The position numbers and the translations under genes are program-made. This document shows positions 8,846 to 17,362 of a DNA stretch of 64,000 bases, in pieces (position 1 is the stretch's first letter; the number at the start of each line of letters is the position of its first letter). Under the pieces are notes generated by a model. It saw nothing but the letters and a program-made list of their open reading frames with translations. It was not told where the DNA came from and ran no database searches. Origin of the DNA: Acetobacter malorum (lineage in GTDB: Bacteria; Pseudomonadota; Alphaproteobacteria; Acetobacterales; Acetobacteraceae); assembly GCF_002153605.1 (NCBI RefSeq), contig NZ_JOPG01000014.1, positions 1 through 64,000 of the forward strand. Direction: 5' to 3'.

Positions 8846-10276
8846 TCAACACCGCTTGCGGCGCATCAGCCGGATACGGCGCATGCCGATAAGGACGCCT
8901 GACAGAAACACGCAGAGCACGCCACTCAGGAGCGGCAAGGCGATGCTCCAATGTGTGGGGGCCTCCCGCAACCATGGCCAGAAATCGAGATCGTGAAAGC
9001 CGTAAACCAGCCAGCGCGACTGCCGTGCAGGCTGGTCCAGCATGGCCTGCACAGCGCCGGACTGCGCATCCAGATAGATCAAAGTGCCGTCCACAGCCTG
9101 CGCGCGCCAGACAGGGAAGTGCCGTTTATGCGTCGGGCGGTCGAAGTAATAGGCGTCTCCGCTGGGGAGAAAAGTTAGACTTTCGGCGTTTCTGATCAGG
9201 CCTTTGGGGAGTAGGAGGTGGGCAAGCTGCTCTTTGCTCAAAGGAGCCGGGGTTAATGTTCCGTCCAGCCTTTGAGCGCCGGAAGCCTGCATGACGTGCA
9301 GGAAAGCATGCCCGCTCACCAAGGCACTTTTCACACCGGTCCAGCCGCTAGGGGCTGCGTCGCTAAGCCGGGAAAGCAGAGCCTGAAGTTCTGCGCCGGT
9401 CACGCTGCCAGTGACGCGCAACGGACTGACCACATCCGGGTTGCTGTGAAACAGGCCGCCGGGGGACATGGTGAGCAATCCGGTTGTTACCCACAGCAAA
9501 GCCAGCAAGCCAAACACTGTCCCGCTGATATGGTGGACACAGTGCCACCCCCGGTAAGGCGTGAAGCGGGAGCCGCGCCGGAGCCGCAGAACGCCAATCC
9601 ACAGCCCGGTGATCGTCAGAAAAACACCTGTGCCAGACAGCACAATCACGACCTGTTGCCAGAGAGCGGGATGTCTGCGCAGCACTGCCGGATAAAGCCA
9701 GTGCGGGATAGCGCCAGCCCACGCCCATAAACGGGTTGTGCGGGTTGTGGCCTGCATGACCTCGCCTGTCAGAGAGGAAACGTAAACCTGTATGTGGTTG
9801 GCATCAGGGAAAAGAAAACGATAAAACCCGTTTTCTCGCCCGTGGGTATCCAGAACCCACTGGTCATCCGTGGTGAGGCCGTCAAATACTGGCTGGCCTT
9901 GTGCGCCTGTGGCGCGGGCGTAGCGGCTGGCGCTGGAGGCGGCGTCTTCCGGGGGGATGCGACCAGCATGCCCAGTGCGCAGGTCGAGCGCAAAAGGCGG
10001 TCCGTCTTCGGGCGTAAGCGTCAGAACGGGTTCCTGACCGACCATGCTGATCTGAAACGCCTGAAAGCGTTTGTCTTTGTCCAGATCGCGTAAGTTCGGA
10101 ATGGAGGCGGGCCAGTGGAGTTCTGCCGGAACAGCGGCGAGGGCGCGTGCATCCGGCTGCGGCCACGTGTGCCAGAGCATGACAATGCCGGAGGCGCACC
10201 AGCCTGCCATAAGCAGGCCCATGCCGAGGCCGAGCCATCTGTGCGTCAGATAGAGCGCCCTGCGGAGCGCCTTCAT
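8846..10276 (-). CDS. PepSY-associated transmembrane protein under B12 control
   Basis: The 476-aa inner-membrane protein starts with YLTHRWLGLGMGLLMAGW, the first helix of PepSY_TM (PiuB-like) proteins. Two or three further helices lie near residues 180-215 and 240-270, and a last helix near the C-terminus (LPLLSGVLCVFLSGVLIG) precedes a basic tail. PepSY_TM proteins are commonly linked to iron or siderophore uptake and are proposed reductases. Its start overlaps the preceding 141-aa gene, and both lie downstream of a minus-strand cobalamin riboswitch, so expression is likely repressed by B12. The substrate is unknown. Confidence 0.82.
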   Translation of the reverse strand: MKALRRALYLTHRWLGLGMGLLMAGWCASGIVMLWHTWPQPDARALAAVPAELHWPASIPNLRDLDKDKRFQAFQISMVGQEPVLTLTPEDGPPFALDLRTGHAGRIPPEDAASSASRYARATGAQGQPVFDGLTTDDQWVLDTHGRENGFYRFLFPDANHIQVYVSSLTGEVMQATTRTTRLWAWAGAIPHWLYPAVLRRHPALWQQVVIVLSGTGVFLTITGLWIGVLRLRRGSRFTPYRGWHCVHHISGTVFGLLALLWVTTGLLTMSPGGLFHSNPDVVSPLRVTGSVTGAELQALLSRLSDAAPSGWTGVKSALVSGHAFLHVMQASGAQRLDGTLTPAPLSKEQLAHLLLPKGLIRNAESLTFLPSGDAYYFDRPTHKRHFPVWRAQAVDGTLIYLDAQSGAVQAMLDQPARQSRWLVYGFHDLDFWPWLREAPTHWSIALPLLSGVLCVFLSGVLIGMRRIRLMRRKRC

Positions 10277-10698
10277 GCTGGAGCGTTATACAGGCTCATG
10301 GCGGCGGCCTGTGCGCCACGGGCCCAATGCACGGCCACATAGGCCTCCACAATGCGTTGCGCGGCATCGGGCTCCATGTCCAGTGTGAGTGTGGGCATGG
10401 TTTCAAGAGAGTCCGTGGCGGTTAGCAGAAGGGGGCGAAAAGCCTCTTCCAGCATGGCCCCGCGTTCCCGGTGGGTTGCGGGCAGGCGGGGCATGAGTTT
10501 CAGGAAAAGAGCGTGGCCATTACGCGCAATACTGTCTTCCTGCTCCGGGGGCGGGAGCAGAGCCAGACGGGCGGCCTGCAGGGCATGGGTACGAGGCGGG
10601 CATGCGCGCAGCAGTCTGGCAAAAGCCGGATGATAAGCCTCGGCAGTGCGGTATGGCCGGGGCAAGCCGGAAAGGGATAAGGGTGAGAACGGTCTCAC
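10273..10698 (-). CDS. Hypothetical 141-aa protein, first gene behind a cobalamin riboswitch
   Basis: I choose GTG 10698 because AGGAG stands 9 bp upstream; the longer frame would run back into the riboswitch aptamer. The product (MRPFSPLSLSGLPRPYRTAE...) is Ala/Leu/Arg-rich, apparently soluble and alpha-helical, with no signal peptide or motif I recognise. Its stop overlaps the PepSY gene start by ATGA. Position alone says it works with the PepSY protein in a cobalamin- or cobalt-related process. Confidence 0.7.
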   Translation of the reverse strand: MRPFSPLSLSGLPRPYRTAEAYHPAFARLLRACPPRTHALQAARLALLPPPEQEDSIARNGHALFLKLMPRLPATHRERGAMLEEAFRPLLLTATDSLETMPTLTLDMEPDAAQRIVEAYVAVHWARGAQAAAMSLYNAPA

Positions 10699-10756
10699 GG
10701 TGTTACACTCCTGCCTTCCGGTACATCCCGCCCGGCGGCACGGTCTTGAACGACAA

Positions 10757-10940
10757 CAGCAGGTCTCCTGGCTCGCGGATATGCGTCTGAGCCTCACCTT
10801 CCCGGTTGTTCACCAGTGGCCTGCCGCATGGCAGAAAAAGCCCAGATAGACCGCCTACAGTTGCGGGAGCAGCGACCGACTGAGCCGTGCAAAACGGCCT
10901 CCGGTCTTCCCTTTTAACCCGCTTGCGCGGGGCTGTTGAC
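10757..10940 (-). promoter_or_regulatory. Cobalamin riboswitch (minus strand)
   Basis: Read on the minus strand, this stretch shows the ordered B12-aptamer landmarks: a GGGTTAAAAGGGAAG core, CTCCCGCAACTGTAGGCGG, a GCCACTGG arm, GGGAAGGTGAGGC, and the closing GCCAGGAGACCTGC. It ends about 60 nt before the 141-aa gene. In the known class, adenosyl- or aquocobalamin binding blocks translation or transcription downstream. Confidence 0.93.
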
Positions 10941-11095
10941 TGATGCGGGCAGAGTGTACGCAAACCCGGTTTTTCGCAACAGCCGGCATCACAGGGCCTC
11001 GCTGAGGCCGTGGCTTGCGGGCCGTTTTCAGGCTACGTGCAGCCCCACGTTCGTTGACAAGTTTTTGCGGAGCATGTTTAGGCTGCACGCAGCTA

Positions 11096-11275
11096 TGGTG
11101 CCTTCTGGCTGTGTCTGCCGCCGGAGGGCTAAGAGGGAAATCGGTTGAAGCCGATGCTGCCCCCGCAACTGTAAGCTGAGAGGACGAGCGGCATTCATGC
11201 CACTCCCCGTGCCGGGCATGGGGGGGAAGGCTGCTGCAAGATCCGATGACCAGCAAGCCAGGAGACCTGCCATTG
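11096..11275 (+). promoter_or_regulatory. Cobalamin riboswitch (plus strand)
   Basis: The plus strand carries GGTGCC, the AGAGGGAAATCGGTTGAAGC segment, GCTGCCCCCGCAACTGTAAGC, a variable hairpin, GATGACCAGC and the terminal AAGCCAGGAGACCTGCC. This is a complete cobalamin aptamer of about 180 nt. It lies roughly 100 nt before the start of the TonB-dependent receptor. It is back-to-back with the minus-strand copy, about 155 bp apart. Confidence 0.95.
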
Positions 11276-11375
11276 CCCGAAAGTCACGGACGGAGCTGCC
11301 ATACGGGGTGATGTGGCGGCGAGGCACGGTTTGCTCAGTGCTTCCACCGCGGTGACGTTTTTTGGAGCGAACCCC

Positions 11376-13658
11376 GTGCGTCCACTCTCTTACGCGCTCA
11401 GTCTTTTGCTGGGCCTGAATCCTGTTTCCGCAGTCTATGCGGCAACGCCCGATGAATCGGGAAATCCTCATGCCAGACCTTTAAAGAAATCCAAAAGGTC
11501 TCAGCCGGAAAGCTCTGCCGCAGTCCTGCACGCTGCCGGCCCGGAATATATTACGGCTTATGGCAAGACTGCGCCGCTTCAGGCTGTGCCAGCCGTAGGC
11601 GGGAAGCTCGGTCTGTCCATCCAGCATACACCGGGCACCATCAATGTAGTGTCTCATGACCTGATGATGCAGCGCGGCTACGCACAGGCCGAGGCAGCAG
11701 CGGACAGCGCCCCCGGTGTATCATCCGGTGGGTCTCCGGGCAGTCCGGCGCAGCTGATGATGCGCGGCTTTACCGGGAACCAGATTCTGGTGTTGCATGA
11801 CGGCCAGTATTTTGGCCCGACCACGATGGTCAACCGGCCCCAGAACAGTTTCAATCTGGAAAGCGTGCAGGTGCTTAAAGGCCCGTCCTCCGTGCTGTAT
11901 GGGCAGGGGGCTGTGGGCGGCACAGTGGACATGCGTTCCAGAACCCCGACTTTTGATGGCCCCCATGCGAATGCGCTGGTCTCCTATGGCAGTTTTAATA
12001 CATGGAATGCGGGCGTGGGTGGTTCCGTGCCCATTACGCAAACGCTGGCGTTACGCACGGACTTCAGTCGCATTTCTTCCGACGGGTTTGTAAAAGGGGC
12101 TGATCCGCACTCGGATGATTTCACCACGACTTTGCTCTGGAAGCCGACCTCAAAATTCACGGCACGGCTGAGCATGGATTATCTGACGGACCGGCTTTCA
12201 ACCTATTATGGCACACCGCTGGTGGACCTTTCCCAGACGGGCGGGCGCGTGGGCGGCCTGCTGAGTTCCAGCAAAGGCCTGGGCATTACCCGTGCTTCTA
12301 TGTGGCGGTATTATAATGTGCGGGATGGCAAGGCCGGGTCTGTCAACGCCACACCGACTTTGCATCTGGACTGGCGGATGAACAGCCATGTTCTGTTTCA
12401 TAACAGCAGCTACTTCATTTATTCCAAACGGCGCTGGAACAATGCGGAAAGCCTGAGCTATCTCAGCAGTCCCGGCAGTACGGATAGCGCAGGTAATGCC
12501 CTTGCGCCGGGGCGCATCGGGCGCGACCGGTTTTATGTGTATCAAAACCAGCATCAGGTGGGGGATACGCTGCACGCGCAGTTTGATTTTTCGCTCTTCG
12601 GTATGAAGAACCGTTTTGTGCTGGGTGGGGATGCCTATTATCTGCGCTTTATCCGGAACCGTGGCTTTCCGTCTGCGGATTATGCGGACAGTGTGTCTCT
12701 CACCAGCCCGGAGGCCACGCCGCTTGGGTCTTTTGCCGGGGAATATCCCTTCATGAAATCTCCCACCACCATGGTGCAGGCGGGGGTGTTTCTGGAAGAT
12801 GTTCTGACCGTTCGGGATAATCTGCGGCTTGTGGGCGGGTTCCGGTATGACTGGCTCTCGCTCGACCGGCAGAATTATACGCAGGCCGGGCAGTTTAACG
12901 CAGCGACCAGCTTTAAAGGCCATTATAACCCGGATAATTTCCGTATCGGGCCGGTGTTCGATATTACGAAAAACGTCAGCGTGTATGGTGTTTATACGAC
13001 GGGGGAAGACCCGCCGGGGTCTAACCTGTTTCTGGCCAACCGTGGGCAGTTTACCCGGCTGAGCCATTCAAGGCAGGGCGAAATTGGCGTGAAGGCCAGC
13101 CTGTGGGACGGACGCTTTACTACCACTCTGGCGCTGTATGATATTCGCCGCACCCGCATGCTGGTTTCCACCGGGCCGGATACGGTAGCGACTGCAGGTG
13201 TGCAGAAATCTCGCGGGGTGGAGTGGCAGGGGGACCTGACCCTTAACCGGCACTGGAGCCTGTCGGGCAACGTCGCGTACACTTATTCCCGTTACGGGTC
13301 TTTTCATCCCAGCGCCTCAGTGGATGCATCGGGCAATCAGGTGCCGGATGTGCCTGCGGTTACGGCCAATCTGTGGGCCATCTGGTCCCGTGTGGGGGAT
13401 CTGCCGCTCGATCTGGGGGCGGGGATGCGATACGTCTCGGCACGGAAAGGGGATTACGCGAATACCCTGTCTCTGAAAGACTATGCGCTGGTCAATGTTT
13501 TTGCAGGCTGGCATGCCTATAAGAACATTACGGTCTATGGCCGCATCGATAATATTGGCAACAAGCACTTCATCCAGTGGGCGGACACCAGCTACCCGAG
13601 TGAGGTGATGCTTGGTGCGCCACGGTCTTTTTCCATCAGCGCGCAGGCTGATTTCTAA
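11376..13658 (+). CDS. TonB-dependent outer-membrane receptor under B12 control
   Basis: Start GTG 11376 is preferred: GGAG lies 8 bp upstream and translation then begins with a signal peptide (MRPLSYALSLLLGLNPVSAVYA). The 760-aa product has a plug domain (about residues 80-200, with INVVSHDLMMQRGYAQ, RGFTGNQILVLHDGQ, ESVQVLKGPSSVLYGQGAVGG) and a 22-strand-type barrel ending in an aromatic residue (ISAQADF). The plug is of the FhuA/FecA ferric-siderophore type rather than clearly BtuB-like. The upstream riboswitch nevertheless points to cobalamin, cobinamide or cobalt-complex uptake (inference); a siderophore receptor recruited to B12 control is the alternative. Confidence 0.93.
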   Translation: MRPLSYALSLLLGLNPVSAVYAATPDESGNPHARPLKKSKRSQPESSAAVLHAAGPEYITAYGKTAPLQAVPAVGGKLGLSIQHTPGTINVVSHDLMMQRGYAQAEAAADSAPGVSSGGSPGSPAQLMMRGFTGNQILVLHDGQYFGPTTMVNRPQNSFNLESVQVLKGPSSVLYGQGAVGGTVDMRSRTPTFDGPHANALVSYGSFNTWNAGVGGSVPITQTLALRTDFSRISSDGFVKGADPHSDDFTTTLLWKPTSKFTARLSMDYLTDRLSTYYGTPLVDLSQTGGRVGGLLSSSKGLGITRASMWRYYNVRDGKAGSVNATPTLHLDWRMNSHVLFHNSSYFIYSKRRWNNAESLSYLSSPGSTDSAGNALAPGRIGRDRFYVYQNQHQVGDTLHAQFDFSLFGMKNRFVLGGDAYYLRFIRNRGFPSADYADSVSLTSPEATPLGSFAGEYPFMKSPTTMVQAGVFLEDVLTVRDNLRLVGGFRYDWLSLDRQNYTQAGQFNAATSFKGHYNPDNFRIGPVFDITKNVSVYGVYTTGEDPPGSNLFLANRGQFTRLSHSRQGEIGVKASLWDGRFTTTLALYDIRRTRMLVSTGPDTVATAGVQKSRGVEWQGDLTLNRHWSLSGNVAYTYSRYGSFHPSASVDASGNQVPDVPAVTANLWAIWSRVGDLPLDLGAGMRYVSARKGDYANTLSLKDYALVNVFAGWHAYKNITVYGRIDNIGNKHFIQWADTSYPSEVMLGAPRSFSISAQADF

Positions 13659-13662
13659 AAAG

Positions 13663-13693
13663 AAAAAGCCGGGTGAGAAGCCCGGCTTTTTTT
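13663..13693. terminator. Bidirectional terminator between receptor and MscS genes
   Basis: An AAAAAGCCGGG / CCCGGCTTTTT hairpin with a 7-nt loop has an A run on one side and a T run on the other. It can therefore terminate both the receptor transcript and the convergent mscS transcript. Confidence 0.9.
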
Positions 13694-13696
13694 ATT

Positions 13697-16129
13697 CTAT
13701 TGTTTGGGTGGGATCAGGGTGCTGGTGACCGTGACCGGAATCTGATTGTCCTGAAAGGCCTGCCACAGGGCGAACAGGGCCTGACTGCGCACGGTGGCGG
13801 TATCCATCCCCACACGGGCGCGGGCCGTGCCGGTCAGGATAGCGGAGCCGTCTGTTACTGACGTAATGCTGGCGGTTGGCACTGGCTGGGCTTCCACATT
13901 TTCGCAGGCGGCCAGCGTGCTGGTCATCACATTCATGGCTTTGTGCAGGTCAGACGTAAACGGCACCTGCAACGGAATGGTGAACACACCCGGCTTTTCT
14001 GCCCGCGTGGCGTTGCGCACCGCAGAGGTGATGAACTGCGAGTTTGGCACAATCATCGTGGAGCCATCAGCCAGCTTGATGTTGGTGGAACGCACACTGA
14101 TGCGCGCGACCTCCCCATGTGCCCCGGCAATATCGACCACATCACCGATGGAGACGGGGCGTTCGGCCATCAGGATAATGCCGGATACAAAGTTCTGCAC
14201 AATGGATTGCAGGCCAAAACCGATACCAACGGAGAGGGCACTGACAACCCATGTCATGCTTTTGACCGTGACCCCAAGGGCAGAGGCCATGCACAGGCCG
14301 ATGACGATCCAGGCGCTATAGGTGAGAATATTCAGGATGGACGCCTGCGCGCCAATATCCAGCCGCGTGGTGGGGAAGAAGTGCAGGCGGAACCAGTTTC
14401 TGACAATGCGGATGGCATAGTGGCCCAGAATAGGCAGCCCGGCACAGAGCAGCACCGCATCCAGCGAGAGGTTGAAGCTGCCTTCCGTTGCCGACTGGCC
14501 TTTGAAGATGGACAGAATACGGCGGCCAACCTGTGAGGGATCAAACTCCGCCCCGGCTGTGGCGACAGAAAAAGCAACAACCAGCAGAAAAACGCTGATC
14601 AGACCGGGGATGACCACGCTCGCCTGATCCACCAGCCGGGCAGGCAGACCCAGCTTGACCAGATGCGCGCCAACCGGGGCGCTGGAGGGAAAGACGCTGC
14701 TGCCCAGCGCCGTTGCCAGCAGGGCCACCAGCAGCAGGCCGGTCATGGTAATGGCCATGACGGACACCCATGAGATGATGGTGTAACCCAGCGGGATATA
14801 GCCCGTCAGCACCGCCCCCCAGCAGACAATGGCAATGGTGGTTACGAGTGTTCTTAAAAGTGGGGCAATTTCGGCAGAGTTGGTCGCCGGGTCATCCTGC
14901 TGGGCCGAAAGGCGCAACTGGCGGGGGATGGCAAACAGCAGCGGGCTGACGGTGAGCGTATAGAGCCCGTCCAGAAGCTGAATGGGCAGCAGCCCCAGCC
15001 CGCTCTGGGTATCCACATAGCGCAGAACGCCGCGCACAATCAGGGCCGAGGCAAACCAGAAGGGGAAAAGGCGCAGATTGCGCGCCAGCGTGTCCGGCAT
15101 GGGGAACACCCGCCATTCCGGCTTGCGGGAGAGAATGCTCATGCCCAGTTCCAGCACAAACCCGCACAGCGGCACCTGTGCCGCGACCATATCGGCCAGA
15201 GCAGACAGATCATCCGCAACCGCATCATTGTTGAAGCTGATTGCATTCCAGATGATCTGAAACGCCCCGCCCCACGCCACAACGCCAATCAGCGAACAAA
15301 TGACGGCGGCTGTAATGGGGCGAATGCGGCCCGTGGGCAGAAAGCGGGAGACCAGCATTCGCACAGGCGTGTGGCAGAAAAAATGGAACGCCAGCAGCAG
15401 GCCGGAGAGCGCCATGGCCCCCAGCGTGAGCAGTGCATGCTGGCCGGTAAAGGCATTTTTCAGCACCAGACCAATCTCGGAAACCAGAGCGGCTGCGCGG
15501 TCTCTGTCCTGTTTGGCGGTGCTGGAAAGCTGAGACCAGAAATTGACTCCCAGCGGGGTGGGGAACCGCTGCGTCATGGTGGCCTGCTGGATGGCCGTGC
15601 CATGCTGGCGGAGTTCCTGCATCAGTTGCTGGGCTTCCAGCTGGTAAAGCCGCAGGCGCGTCATGCGGCCGGAAATGTCCTGCTGCCGGGCTGTCAGCAT
15701 TTTGCGCTGCTGGGTGATGGAGGCGGGTTCCGATGCTTCCGGCTTGCCCAGAATGTCCACAAAATTCTGATAGACGGATTCATACGGCTTGATCTGCGCC
15801 AGCAGGGCCTCCGCCTTGGTGGAGACCGCTGTTGCGCGGCGCAGCAGCATGTTCAGGGCATTGGTATTCTGGGTTGTGGAGTAATCTTTGCGGCTGCCGA
15901 CGTAGATCGCGCGGATCTCATCCCCCATCGCGTTCAGCGTGGCGTCCGACGCAAACAGCGTGATGTCTGCAATCAATGGGGCTGGCGTTTGTGCCGGAGA
16001 GGCAGGTTGCGTCGCAGGGGCTTCTGCCTGAGCCGCCCATGCTGTCGAACCTGAAACTATCGGGTGGAAAAGCCCTGCCAGCACCATACACAGGACAGGA
16101 AGAAGAACGCGGAACGGCTGGCGGGTCAT
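13697..16129 (-). CDS. MscS-family mechanosensitive channel with DUF3772-type N-domain
   Basis: The 810-aa protein has a signal peptide, a periplasmic helical region (residues about 45-210, coiled and Gln-rich) and a series of membrane helices from about 220 to 560. The MscS pore and beta domain follow near residues 620-680: ALSVGIGFGLQSIVQNFVSG is the pore-lining helix and AERPVSIGDVVDIAGAHGEV the start of the beta domain. This is the architecture of large MscK/DUF3772 channels that release solutes on hypo-osmotic shock. It ends just before a terminator shared with the receptor gene. Confidence 0.92.
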   Translation of the reverse strand: MTRQPFRVLLPVLCMVLAGLFHPIVSGSTAWAAQAEAPATQPASPAQTPAPLIADITLFASDATLNAMGDEIRAIYVGSRKDYSTTQNTNALNMLLRRATAVSTKAEALLAQIKPYESVYQNFVDILGKPEASEPASITQQRKMLTARQQDISGRMTRLRLYQLEAQQLMQELRQHGTAIQQATMTQRFPTPLGVNFWSQLSSTAKQDRDRAAALVSEIGLVLKNAFTGQHALLTLGAMALSGLLLAFHFFCHTPVRMLVSRFLPTGRIRPITAAVICSLIGVVAWGGAFQIIWNAISFNNDAVADDLSALADMVAAQVPLCGFVLELGMSILSRKPEWRVFPMPDTLARNLRLFPFWFASALIVRGVLRYVDTQSGLGLLPIQLLDGLYTLTVSPLLFAIPRQLRLSAQQDDPATNSAEIAPLLRTLVTTIAIVCWGAVLTGYIPLGYTIISWVSVMAITMTGLLLVALLATALGSSVFPSSAPVGAHLVKLGLPARLVDQASVVIPGLISVFLLVVAFSVATAGAEFDPSQVGRRILSIFKGQSATEGSFNLSLDAVLLCAGLPILGHYAIRIVRNWFRLHFFPTTRLDIGAQASILNILTYSAWIVIGLCMASALGVTVKSMTWVVSALSVGIGFGLQSIVQNFVSGIILMAERPVSIGDVVDIAGAHGEVARISVRSTNIKLADGSTMIVPNSQFITSAVRNATRAEKPGVFTIPLQVPFTSDLHKAMNVMTSTLAACENVEAQPVPTASITSVTDGSAILTGTARARVGMDTATVRSQALFALWQAFQDNQIPVTVTSTLIPPKQ

Positions 16130-16250
16130 AAGGCTTCTCTAAACTCCGGCACAAGGAACATGCAGCTCCAACGTGCCAGAGAACCGGGTGGTTGCGAAGA
16201 GAAGGCTTTCAGGAGGCGGGAGGCTGTGTGTCCTCCCGGTCAGACTGAGA

Positions 16251-16496
16251 TCAGGAAGAGGACTTCTTTTTGCTCTTCTTGCTGTCTTTGGTCTTGTCGT
16301 TTTTATGCATCTGGAGCGGGTCGGCGTCGTCTGCGGTGGTGGATTTAGCGGTTTGCGCCGTTTCCTGCAGGTGGTCCTTGTAGCCGTATTTTTCCCACTG
16401 TGCCGCTGTCGTCATGTGGCGCGGCTCACTCTTGCCGAACATCCCGCAGGAGCAGAGCGTAAAAGCACATACCAGCATCAGAACCGCGTGTTTCAT
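16251..16496 (-). CDS. Small lipoprotein with Lys-rich tail
   Basis: From ATG 16496 (AGGA about 8 bp upstream) the 81-aa product opens MKHAVLMLVCAFTLCSCGMF, a signal peptide with an LCSC lipobox, so Cys at about 17 should be lipidated. The mature part is hydrophilic and ends in a run of Lys and Ser residues (KDSKKSKKKSSS). An in-frame Met seven codons upstream is less likely. I do not recognise the family. It lies between the mlaFE-type genes and the MscS gene on the same strand. Confidence 0.7.
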   Translation of the reverse strand: MKHAVLMLVCAFTLCSCGMFGKSEPRHMTTAAQWEKYGYKDHLQETAQTAKSTTADDADPLQMHKNDKTKDSKKSKKKSSS

Positions 16497-16585
16497 GGTC
16501 TTGTTCCTGTGTTTCAATCCGGTTGTGCTTCTATCTCACCCGGCGGGGAGGGGAGCAAGTGGAAAAGTCCGCCCAGGCGTAGCCT

Positions 16586-17362
16586 TTAGCGGCGGAGTTC
16601 CATGGTAATGGGGCCTTCACGCCGCCCGTGGGTAAACTGGTCCACCATGGCGTTCCCGCTATCCATCAGTGAGCTTGCCGGCCCCTGCCAGATCAGCTGG
16701 CCTTTATAGAGCATGGCGGCTTCATCCCCGATGCGCTGGGCGGAGGCCATGTCATGCGTAATGGCAATGGCGGTGGAACCGAGCTTTTTCACGCAGTCCA
16801 CAATCAGCCCGTCAATGACAGCGCCCATAATGGGGTCCAGCCCGGTTGTGGGTTCATCAAAAAACAGAATGTCCGGCTGGGCAGCAATGGCGCGGGCAAG
16901 GCCGACGCGCTTTTGCATGCCGCCGGAGAGTTCGGACGGGTAGAGTTCCCCAACGGACGGGTCCAGCCCGACCTGCGCAAGGATGCTCCCGGCATGGCCA
17001 CGGGCTTCCTTACGGTTCAGCCTTTTGAGGGCCAGCAGGCCGAAGGTCACGTTCTCCCACACCGGCAGGCTGTCAAACAGCGCGCCGTTCTGGAACAGCA
17101 TGCCAATCTTGCCGCGCAGAGCGTCCTGCCTGCGGGGGGAGGCGGTAATCATGTCCTCGCCGTCAATTTCAATGCTGCCCGTGTCCGGCGTGATCAGCCC
17201 CAGAATACAGCGCAGCAGAACGGATTTCCCGCTACCGGAGCCGCCGATAATCACAAAGGACGTGCCGGGCATGACATCCAGATTGATGCCATCCAGCACC
17301 TTTTTGGAACCGAAGGACTTGTGAAGGTCCCGAATACGGATTTTGGGGAGGGTGCCGGTCAT
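16586..17362 (-). CDS. mlaF: ABC transporter ATPase, MlaF type
   Basis: This 258-aa ATPase has Walker A GGSGSGKS (residues 40-47), signature LSGGMQKR (about 145-152), Walker B ILFFDEPTTGLDP (about 165-177) and a His switch in AITHD. The sequence closely follows MlaF/Ttg2A ATPases that power phospholipid transport between inner and outer membrane. Its ATG overlaps the upstream permease stop, so it is coupled to mlaE. No MlaD, MlaC or MlaB gene is adjacent. Confidence 0.9.
   Translation of the reverse strand: MTGTLPKIRIRDLHKSFGSKKVLDGINLDVMPGTSFVIIGGSGSGKSVLLRCILGLITPDTGSIEIDGEDMITASPRRQDALRGKIGMLFQNGALFDSLPVWENVTFGLLALKRLNRKEARGHAGSILAQVGLDPSVGELYPSELSGGMQKRVGLARAIAAQPDILFFDEPTTGLDPIMGAVIDGLIVDCVKKLGSTAIAITHDMASAQRIGDEAAMLYKGQLIWQGPASSLMDSGNAMVDQFTHGRREGPITMELRR

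Noticed and set aside
11313-11375. Longer start for the B12-controlled TonB receptor
   Set aside because: Upstream GTG 11313 lacks a Shine-Dalgarno sequence and displaces the signal peptide, while GTG 11376 has GGAG at ideal spacing.
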